Shown: positions 50,274 to 62,200 of the stretch, piece by piece
Numbering within the stretch: position 1 is the stretch's first letter
Layout: every line of letters begins with the position of its first letter
Assembly: GCA_947172415.1 (NCBI GenBank)
Contig: OX359197.1
Coordinates: 2,356,001 to 2,420,000 of the forward strand
DNA from: Chondrosia reniformis
Lineage: Eukaryota; Porifera; Demospongiae; Chondrillida; Chondrillidae
Length of the DNA stretch: 64,000 nt
Reading direction: 5' to 3'
Position numbers and translations under genes: made by a program
The notes under the pieces: generated by a model
The model's database searches: none
Told to the model about the DNA's origin: nothing
Seen by the model: the letters and a program-made list of their open reading frames with translations, nothing else

Positions 50274-53200
50274 ATGAGGGTTCTTACTATCATTTCATTT
50301 CCAGTAATGTTTGCCCTGATTTACGTGTTCCAATCATTTGTGTCTGCAGGAGTTGAGAAAAGTAAGTGAGCTTTCTAATCTAGCATGTCATGACCAATTT
50401 TGAAGAACTTACAACATGCTAGTTTTTATGTAATCAATCTCCGATATATATTAGATATATCTAGGAATAAGTTACCATTTTGACACTTTAATGAAATTAA
50501 TGGCTGCATGATTATGTTCCAGAACTCTAACGTTATATTTATATAGTGAAACCTCACTTTAATAAAAAAAACTGAGCACCCAACTGAAGGCGGCTTGCAT
50601 TGAAAAGTAAACAAATTAAATTTTTACGCGAAATCGTTTCAATTTCTCTCAATAAGGACCAAAAGCTTCAAAGTTACCGTAAACTGCTTTTGAATGACAT
50701 CAAATTCGATAATCATTATTAGACCACGGGTTCAGTATCTTCATACACCATATATTTAGACACCTGTTCGCCAGCGCGTCGAATCAAAAATCTAATAGGT
50801 CATTAATCTCTGTTGTCTTAAAACTGCTGGTAATTTCCTCTAGTGTAGCTATGTGCAACACCAAATGAAGTCAATGAGAAATATGAGAAATATGTCTATA
50901 AGTCGCTAGGAATACCTTTTCCCACATCCCATCCAGAATTCTTCCTACTCCTTCCTCCTTTACTGCCATTCCTAGAATTGTCGAGGACAATTCTAGGAAT
51001 GGCAACACCTCGTCTGCAATCACTTGATCAATCTATCAGATCTCAGATCTCATCTACAACAACTTCACCCAAAACACGATTCACCTCTTCTTTGTAGCCC
51101 ATTCAAATGGAAGCATGTCCATTTCCATCTCCATTGAAGACTTAGGATGGTGCCTATTAACATCCAGAAATACCCTAAAGTCCTTAAGCTGCACCTGTTC
51201 CACTGAGTGCACTGTCTTGCAACAACTCCCATACTTCCGCCCCATAACGTTATTAAAGCTATTAAAGTTTCCATTAACTTCCAAAATGCTCCACCTCTTT
51301 CATTGACACGCACAGCATATTCTCCACATCTACTAAACCATAAAGTGAGGGCCTTATTACCTGTTATTACTCTTGTCACCACCATATGCCCTATACTTTG
51401 GGGTAAGACAAGACATGGTCCACGGTAAAGGAAAAACTGCAAGCACATTTGGAGCTGACATTGCTGATGTTCCACCTGTATCGCAGACACAGGGCATCCC
51501 TAAAGGCATCCTTACTCAAAGAGAAACCATGTTCCTCAATGGGTAGGGCAGATAACCTAGCTGATGCACCATTCTCTCTTGCACAATCCATCAATCTACC
51601 TTTGACCACTGGCAACTGGTAGTAGATGCTGTTAGCCATCTCTGACAGTTGCGTGACGTTCTTCTTCTTTGCCTCATTTATACTTGGAATGGTGAGGTCC
51701 TCTTAAGGTCCTGACTGATGATTGATTTAACAAGTGGTGCAGAGATTTCTTTGGATAACTCACATTCTGCATCTGCAGAGACAGTTGGGTTAACAAGTCC
51801 CATTCCCCCCATCTTCACAGGGAGAGAAAGAAGATCCCGTTCAAGCAGTGAACATGGAGGTCATCCTGTAATAGGAGGTATTAGCTTACGTTGGATATTA
51901 TCTTCTAACAGGTGGAGAAGATGACTGGATCTAAGGATGGTTCTGTGTAGATAGGTCCATTTATTCTTTGTTCCATGACATTAGGCACTATATACCGCAT
52001 GTGGTTAGCTAAAAGCAATGGTAGCTAGCTTTTTAATTTCTTCGATCCACTCTTTTACTTTAGCACCAACTTACTCTTCTACAAAGTTCGGAGAGTCCAG
52101 GGCAGCACCTAAAAGTCTTGATCCATGAGTATATAGAAATAGAGATGCCTGTCTCCTAAAAGCAACCTTGGCTTTTTCTTAATTTTCCTGTGTGACCACG
52201 GTGCCATTTTAGATGGATTAGGGTAATACCCGAAGTGATGTCCCTAGAAGGATAGTACATCCAACCACTGCCTGAGGCAGTTGGCTGTTGAAGCTGCAGT
52301 TACATCATCAGCAAACCATATTATCTTAGTGAATTCTGTACACCGTACGCGATGCACCCACACAGGGAAATGTATTAGCATTGTGCTTCCCACTAGAAAA
52401 TGCATGGTGTTTACTCTTATTCTTCCCATGTACATAGGTATATACCACCATACAGGAAGCCTTTGTCTATGTCCTACTTTCCTATACTTATTTGCAGCCT
52501 TTACACTTATTTCATTACATGTCATTTTACACGTGTGGAATATACGTGTTAGGGGGACTGCAGCTTCATCTGCCCCAGTTCTAGGCAATGCTGCCATATG
52601 TAGGGATATGCAACACCTTGGTTGTATGATTCATGCACAGCTAATACTTCACTGTGTAACATCATTTCTTGTTTCTGTACTTTTTGTGCCATCCCTACAT
52701 CTTCACTATTTTGTAGAATTTTTTTAATATTTCTAGTAGTATATACATAATCACTCTGTGACTCTGAGATTAATATATGTACATATATATATTGTAAATA
52801 TAGGGATTACAGCACCTGTCATTCGAAAGACTATTCCTGGAACACATATCAATAGGACATTGGAAGACATTGAAGTTAATGTTGGTGAAGATGTCCACAT
52901 CTCCTCAGGACAGAGAGCTACCATAATCTGTGACCTGGAAGAACCAGGTAATCCACAAGCAGTAATAAATTGGACCAGGCCTGACCACCTGACGTTCCCT
53001 TTGGATGACAGTGAAGTTCCAACATCTGAAGGTGTCCTTAACATTTCATATGTAACAGAAGTATTTGAGGGAACTTACTGTTGTATTGCCATAAATGCTG
53101 AAGGAATGGATGAGGCTTGTACTGAGGTGTCATTGCTTAGTCCACCACCTCTATTTACAGCAACTATAGGTATACAGTTTTATAAATGCAGTACTTAATT

Positions 53201-56200
53201 ATCATATGTGCACTATCAGTCTGATTCACCACTGGCAATCGCATTCTTCAATAATTGAGTTAAATTTATTCTAACCTACCAGTAAAAACAGTATCACAAT
53301 TCATTCATTATTCGTGAGTTTAAGACACATATATATATAGATGGACTTCTCTTATCATAAATCATTTAAATATAATTGTATGTACATAAGGAATTTGAAT
53401 TTTGTAGTGCACTAAACATGAGATAAATATTACTTGAACGTCAGAAACATAATTCTGGACGTTTCTACCCAGAGGTCTTTATCAGCAATATATGAAGGGT
53501 GGACATACAAACCATTTTAAAATCAGTGTATTCATATGAACATCAGCAACAGTAATTTCCACCTCATCCTTTTGCTGATGGTTGATAAAGATCTTTGTGG
53601 TCGAAACGTTCAATAACTTTCAGAAAAAATAAATGTTACTGATGCTTATATGAAATTCACTGATCTTATAATGAACACAACAAATAAGCCATATCATTTC
53701 AAATGTGTGACAGTTGGTGATGTCAAAAAAGTTCACCGAATAATGAAAATGATGATGATGTATGTTGTTAATGAATGGGTAGTTAATGGATGTAGAGAGC
53801 GTTGATTAGTTTCTAATGATGTCATCCCAGATCAGATGTAGTTGCATCCCCTGGTTCAAGTCATGCATGGTGTGGTCTTGATGTGAATTGCCTCTATGAT
53901 CATCCTTTTTATTTTGTCTTGCTCGCTAAGAGGAACCATGGCCTTCCACCCTCATCATATTGCTGATGAAGACCCCCCAGGTTGAAACGGCCAGGATTAC
54001 CAAATTCATGTTGCTAAGTAATAAGTAATAGAAGTACCTCTTATATACTGTATACTAATTTAAACATTTTATATATTGAATTTCTTATATTACTCCTTGC
54101 AATTGACTGACATATACGTATATAGGTTGTCCTAGTGGAATGTATAATTGTATGATGACTGGAAGGTGTGTAGATATCTCAGTCCTGTGTAATGAAATTA
54201 ATGACTGTGGAGATTCTAGTCTTGGATCAGATGAGTCAGAGTCTGTTTGTAGTAAGTTATTGACTAGTGTGCTTTTGATTTAATTAATAATGATTGACAT
54301 GCAGTATATATATTTGAGGCTGACAGAATTGTATATATAATATAATAGAGTGATTCCCTTGGACGATCGAGCACACCGACAAGTCACTTTATTAAATTAT
54401 AATTCAAAGCAACGTTTTGCCTATCACAGGCTTTGTCAGGCACAAAATAAAGGACGAAAAAGAAACAGTTGGCATTTTATATACATAATGAGTGGGCAAT
54501 AATTAGTACACAACACTAATGAGGTGGAAGGGAAAAAATTAACAATGCACAGTTCACAATTCAAGATATCGCTATATGTAGTCAGTCAAATGGCAAACAT
54601 TGTTTCACTTTTCTGTAGCTGTCTAATCAGGGGGTTCCACACTGGGCTCAGGGAAGAACCTGAGTCAATGTTAAGGCCAGGAAGACCTACAATTGTCTGA
54701 GACCCCTTGATGTATACGCTTTCTTTGATCTTCCTCTCTCTCCACCTGCTTGACTTGTCCCCTACAGTTGCTGCACTCCAATCCCTGCTATGGCAAGTCT
54801 CCATCCAGTGGGTGGCATTAGCATTCCTCACATCTCCTGTAGCCACTGCCCTTTTATGTTCACTAATCCTGATCTTTAGGGGCCTTCCTCTTTCCCCGAT
54901 GTAGACCTTGTTGCAAGGGATCTGGTATACCACACCTTTGTCCCCATGCTTTTTTAGTCCCTTCACTCTTGTGAGTAGACTCCTCAAAGTTGATTTCTGT
55001 TGGCACACGGGGTGTATACCTACCTTTCGGCAAATGTCTACTAACTTGTCTGAGACCCCCTTCACATAGGGTAATATGCACAAGGTCTTCCTTCTAGATT
55101 TAGATACTTCTGTGGCTGTCTCCTCTGCTTGTTGTGTCTCCTCCTGTCTCTTCCCTTGCCTCAATGCACTTGCAATAAACCTTTCTGGATAGCAGTTCTT
55201 CTGGAAGGTCATCCTAAGGTGGTCCTTCTCTGCTCCAGTTCCCCTGTTTCGCAGATCCTCATTGCTCTCCATGCACCTCAAGCACTTATTGACCCCCGTT
55301 TCACCTTGTCATGATTGGAGGTGAAGTGGATGTACTGGTCTGTGTGGGTGGCCTTCCTATAAACTGTTGTTGATAATTTATCCACTCCTCGTGTGATCAG
55401 TACCACCAGGAACGTGAGCTTCCCATCCTCTTCCATTTCCATTGTGAACCAGATGCTGGGTCTTATTGAGTTTAGATACACTAGGAAGTCCTGCATCTTG
55501 CTTCATTCCAAATGACGAAGGGGTTGTCAATGTATCGCAGCCAGATGGTTGGCTTAAACCTTGCTAATTCAATGGCTAACTCCTCAAAGTGCTCCATGTA
55601 GGTGTAGTGTGGAACTCCCTGATTAGACAGCTACAGAAAAGTGAAACAATGTTCGTCATTTGACTGACTACATATTGTGATATTATGAATTGTGAACTGT
55701 GCATTGTGAAATTTTTCCCTTCCACCTCATTAGTGTTGTGTATTAATTATCGCCCACTCATTATGTATATAAATTGCCAACTGTTTCTTTTTCGTTCTTT
55801 ATTTTGTGCCTGACAAAGCCTGTGATAGGCAAAACATTGCTTTGAATTATAATTTAATAAAGTGACTTGCCGATGTGCTCGGTCGTCCAAAGGAATTGCT
55901 CTATTATCTAAACTCCACGCCCAACAAATTTCACGATTGTATATAATAAGTTTCAATGAATTATATAAATTCATAGTGCGGCCATTCCCTGGAATACCTC
56001 GTTATGTGAATGTTGGTTTAGTAGACACAGTAAGATTTCCTACTGATGTGATGGTTTATCTTGACTGTAAACATTATGCTCAATCAACATTTGGAAACAA
56101 ACTCAATGAATCATCAATTAAATGGTTTAAAGAGAAATATGAAGTGTTAGACAATTCTACATTTAGAGGTATCACTCTCAGTGCAAGCAGGCAGACACTG

Positions 56201-59200
56201 TTAATTGATAGAATAAGCATAACCAGTGGTTCTGAAGATGGAACTGAAAGCTCATACACCTGTAAGGTCTGCAGTAATGGGGTAAACAATTGTTCAGCAG
56301 CTACCACAAACGTCTCTGTCATTGGTATGTCATTAATATATATATGACATATGTATTAATGTATATGATGGCTTTCTTCTAATATTTAGATCCCCCTAAT
56401 GTGCTTGTCCTTTTGGAGATAATAACTTGGAAAGTTCTCCTATTATATCCATTCCCATTGGTTGTGATGTCTGTGTAGATATTGGTGATAATGTCACAAT
56501 TGCTACGCTCCTCTGTTTTCCATTAACTAAGAGACTACCAGTGGACTGTGTCATCAATAATCCTGAAGGATTAACTGCGAATCAACTAGCATCTTATGAT
56601 GGTTTCCACGTATCTATGGACTATGGTTTAATCACTATGATGGGACTACTAGCAAATCCTGAAGATCCTGCACCACCAAGAATACTCGGAGATTGGACAT
56701 GTATGTGCAATAATTCTGATGGAAGAGTAATTGTTGTTTCAAAGTTTGGATCATGCCGTAAGTTGATTAAACATACAGTAAACATATATATTACTAAGTA
56801 ACACCTAAATTGGTAGCAATTAATATATCAATTTACTCCTTGGTTATTGGTTAAGTCTAAGACTTATCGTATATTGGTAAATGTCATCACTAAAGACTTA
56901 CAACTAAGCCCTCAGTTTCTGCAAATGATTACCCATTTTTGTACTTTTAGTTAGGTTAAGTGATATTAGTAAAATAAAGAACATCTGATGGCTTTGCCTC
57001 CTAGTATGCTCTAGTTTCACCCTTCCCTAAGCTTTCCATCTTTTTTATCCACAGGAAAGGCATAGAAACCTATGCATGAACCTTTGAATTTATTAGTGCA
57101 ATCTACCGCACAACAGCTCACCGGCATGACCAATTTTACTCAAAAAGATGAAAACTGTAATACATATATGTAGTGTCTTTGCCAGGAGTGAAACACGCAG
57201 GGGTAATTGTGCAATTTCAAAACGTTCTATATATAAGCCAATATATAATGAACCTAATCCGTAGGCAGGACTATAATAACTTTAAATTATAAATGAAGTA
57301 AATTAAAGGTTTCCATGTAATAGAGTATTACCAATTTGCATTATAATCTTTTATGTATACATTTCAGTCAATTACATACGACTCAGTGCAAATAGCACTA
57401 AATCAAATGAAGGAGATGTTCAAGTGTTTTACAATGGTGTTTGGATAAATGTATGTAAAGAATCTTGGGACAACCAGGTGGCTGCTGTTGTGTGTAAACA
57501 GCTTGGCTACCCAAGAGCATTAAGTGCAACAACAAGAGATTACATTGGAGGAGGGAATGGTGTTTCTTGCTTGTCTGGCATTATTTGCAGTGGAATCGAA
57601 AATGAATTAGGAGAATGCCAACACAAAAATTGGAAGGAGACAATGCACTCCAAGAAATATGCTGTGGTAATATGTCAAGGTATGTCTATTAGTAAGAAGT
57701 GTAACATCACAAAAATAAATAATACTATAATTTCTAAAAACTAAAGCTCTCTAAAAAAGTTTGCTTTTTAGACAAGCGAAAATTTGGGTAGACCTCTAAG
57801 TTCAGCAAAGCACACGACATCATCTTTAATATGGGGGTTCCACACCTCCTTGTAGACATGATAACTACAAATAATGCACACTACCGAGACGTAGAAACGT
57901 AGAAAGAGCCACGTGCTACCATTTTATTCACGGAACATTCCAAAAATGGGTGCAGAGAATTCCTACAATTTCATACTAGGTCTATTCCTGCAGGACGTGA
58001 GCAGCACATTTCCTCCTAAATTTCCAAGGGTGAATATTGAAAAGTCTCAGATTTATGGTTGTCTTTTTTCATTGCAAATGCTTTGATTTTATATTGTAGT
58101 TTTATTTACCCTAGAACTCTTTATATATCTAATTCATGAAAAAGCTTTGCTTGTGATATGTATGTATGTTACTAGTTTAATTTGCTCTTTACAACTTATA
58201 TAGATCCACAATTGCCATATAATTTGTCTATCTCAGCAACTGATAAAGCCATTTACATATCATGGCAACCAACTGCAACTGATTCAAAACATTGTGATAA
58301 ATATATATTCACTTTAAAGTCAGTCAACAACAAGAGTCACAGCACTAGTCGATTTGTCGGAACTGATGACTCTCATTATGTTTTCAACAATTTAGGTAAA
58401 CTGTTGTATGTATGCAAAACTATACCTGCATACATTTCTATGGTTACCTTATAGTAGTAGAACCATATTACAATACCAAGTTACATATTTTTTATCTTAG
58501 ACTATTAATTCTTTTTATTGTTATAAATGCCCCAAATGCAGTCTCAACACACTACACTGTTTAGGCCTCAAATCCATTAATTTATACCTTCAAATTTATG
58601 GTCTGTTTGATTAAAATCTATGTAGCATCATAATTACCATGATATATAACCTATAAACATTTAATTTTATATATATAGAACCATCTACATCTTACCAATT
58701 GACTATAAACACAAACACTAACTCACATCATGATAAGTCTGAAAACTGTGAAGTACACACAAAAAGTATGTCTTATGTATACGCATACATATATGTATAC
58801 ATATACGTATATCAGAGAGTATGGTTGGCCAAAAAATGGCCACCCCATTCAATGTATTATCAATTAACACCTAATAAATCAACAATAATTCGATTTTAAG
58901 TTATATTCAAATATTTACAGGTCATTTAGGTATGCTATTCTAAATATTAAACGTGTTTCAATGTTCTACAATTTAGGAAAGTAGTTAACCAACAAGAAAC
59001 CCAATTCCAAATGTAAAATTCTTATTTTGTGCAAATGAATTACATAAGTTTGAAAACACTCTACGCGAAGCAAGTTAATCGAAAAAAACAAAAGTAGTGG
59101 TCTTGTCGGCTGCCATTTTATATAAGAAATTTGGTTTTCAGCTCTTTTCTCTTGGATTGTGTCATAATTTTATACCTCATTGAATTAAGTAACCTGGAAT

Positions 59201-62200
59201 CAAAATGGCTAAGAAGGCTATAATAATTTGAAATCACCAGTAACTATGAGAAAATGAATACATATATATGATATACTGTTTTTTTCACTTTAAATCCCTT
59301 CACATTACTTGAAAATTCATATAATTCTACTTTTAAACGAGTCTCTTGCTTTATACATTATGTTAATTACAGGTCTATTGTTGCCAGAGAATGTTACTAT
59401 AGAAGTGGATGCTGAATTTGCTGTGGTGTCGTGGCAACAACCATCTGGTTCTGTGGAAGGATTGTTTTTGTTCATTACAAAAACTATGGAAAATACTAAT
59501 CACCTTAACACTACCTCAAAAATGTTTACAGTGAACAGTGATCCATCTCCATTCAGCATCAATAATTTGAGTGTGTATTTTTGTAGTATTAATGTGTATA
59601 ATGAAGTCTATTTTTACAGGCATCAAAATTTAATTGTGAATATTATTTTCTGTGCAGAACCATTAACAACATATATGCTAATCATACAGATTTACCCAGG
59701 AACTTTAGCAGAGAAATCATTAAGTATAAATTTCACAACACATGAAAAGTTGGCAGGTATGTATAATGTAATTATGTTAAACACTGTTTTAAAACAAATT
59801 TATTAATAGAGATCAAAATCAACTGTATTTGTTCTTGTTAATATCTGAGAAATTGCTACTGAATGAAAAGTATACCTTTATAATAGGTTAATTTCTGAAG
59901 CTGTGAATTGTGTATAGGCTACAATAATTTAATTAGATTCACTGGCATTCAAAATACACATGTGAACCAGCTGAAATTCTTTTTCTGTAAATAATAATCG
60001 CTAGCTAATCTGAACTGAAACTGATTGATTAAGGTACAGACGTACAGCATTTAATTTAGACCCTATAAATTGGAGCCTCGAAATAACAAACAGCATTAGG
60101 ATACACATATTTTTTCATTATTAAGAAGTGGGAGGCTTTGCTAATTCTCATTCAGAATATCATTTACATAAAATACAATTATATACTCTGTTACCGGGGC
60201 AACTGCATGTGGTTAAATTCCATAACCAGGATATAACTGCACTAAGAAGCCTGTTCCAGGATATAAGCAGCTATACCTGCATCAACTTCTTAAATTCTGT
60301 TATATCCCTGCCCAAGAATAGAAGGTGGTATATAATGATTTCATGAAGCTGAAGTAAACACAATACCAAACTTATGATAACTTGTCCATCAGAAACTCCA
60401 AATGCAACTTCTCCTACTTGCCGCTTCTCTTTTGAACATGTGAGGCTCAATGTCCTTGCCTTAGAATCCTTGAGACTAAGACGTGTGCAAGCAAAAACAA
60501 CCAGATGCTAGCTGAGCCATCCTGAAATTGATCGATAGTACCACCATAAAAGCCCTGGCGACAGAGTATATATCACTCATACCACAGTACTGAGGTATAT
60601 ATGGATTTTAGACGCACTTGCCCTTGGGCACGTATATAGCTAATACATATGATGGTTCATATCATTTAAAAAGTCATTCAAAATGCTGCATTATTGATTC
60701 TTAGTCTCAAGAATTCTAAGGTAAGGACAGCGAGCCTCACTTGTCTAAGAGAAGCAACAAGTAGGACAAGTTGCATTTTGAGTTTCTGACAGACAAGACT
60801 TGAAGTTATTTTAAGCTTGGTTTTGTGTGAACTTCAGCTTCATGAAATCACTTACAAATACATAATCAATTAAACAGCTAGTACTAGTAACTTCAGAAAA
60901 ACCTGAGTGGCTCTCTAAAAATGCTTAATTCACTGGGAAAAAAGTAAACAGGGGTGCTGGTTATGGCTTGGAAATAGCATATGTTTATAAGAGGCTCCAA
61001 GAAGTATTTACATTAGCAAGTGCCAGTGGACTGTCATAGGTTGCAGCTAGGCTGTTCAACTTGCACCATATATATGACTTAATACTTTTCAATATCGTGA
61101 ATCGGTGTTCTATGCAGTGCTGTGAACAAAGCATTGTGCTGGATAAATTTCATGTATCCAGGGTCCAAAACTATAAATCTCAGCTTGGTACTTTATATCA
61201 GCGTAAAAGGGAAACAAATACACTAGTGTTTAAATGATACTAAGAATCATGTATATCCTATTGGGACATAGTATATGTATTTAAGTGTTAGAATATTGAA
61301 TGCTTCATGCTCATTGTGAAAGAAGGTGTATTCAATGTCTACTTGTTCCATTCAACTTTCCAATAAATGGAGATCTAATTTACACATTTGGGCAAGGTAA
61401 GTAAGTTCATTATTCTTAAGTGAGAGATTACCACTGTTATTTTAGTTCAAAACTGCCTTCATTGTATAGAGGTTTCCATTTTGGCAGAGTCCTTAACAGA
61501 GGTTCCACTGTGTATATTAAAACCATTTTATATATACGTGTGTGTATCAGGTGCTTTGCTTAACATAGCAATTTGGATTATCATTGAAAAATTAAAACGA
61601 TACATGTCTCCAAAGGATTTAAAGGAAAAGTTCTACTTTTAATACTTTTAGTATCTGTTCTTTCCTTTGATGTATATTGAATATATAACTCTTTTTATAA
61701 AATGTATTTACAGAAATATGTATTTTCAGTTTTGTCCAGTGATGTTTTGATTGATGACCAAGTAGTTTTCTCTCTTACTGGACTGCTGGTGTTTGCTTTG
61801 CTTATAATTATCCTATCAGTTACAGTATTACTTGTGAGATGGCATCACAGAAAAAAATTAAGGTATATATTTCTTATACACATTGTTAGAAGTTTATGAA
61901 ATTTGAAATTTTTATAGCTATATACAGAATGGCATATTACATTACCACATTGTTTTTACTTGTTTTGGTATATAAGGGCTAACAATCTAATAAGATTTCA
62001 GTTGCGAGACAGGAAAAAAAATGTAAGGTAATGTTTACATGAATTATTGTGTAATACCATTGTTTAATCCTGCTATTAACACTATATACAGTAGATAACA
62101 CTTCCATTATCAGCCTGTTTCCATGGTAAAGGGTATAAATATATAATCAGGTGTAAACTATATGGATTAGTTAAGGAGTACATGGAAAAGAGATGAGTCA

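Noticed and set aside
50027-50356. 109-residue hydrophobic reading frame
   Set aside because: The supported start is the ATG at 50274 in another frame, which gives a signal peptide and a GTAAGT donor.
16796-53169. A single receptor gene starting at 16796
   Set aside because: It would need a 36-kb intron containing XYLB on the same strand and PLPBP. A better in-frame signal-peptide exon lies at 50274.
56390-56418. Acceptor AG at 56388 for the third Ig exon of the receptor kinase
   Set aside because: It reads into a stop in the phase required; the AG ending at 56418 restores the phase and gives a clean Ig-like domain.
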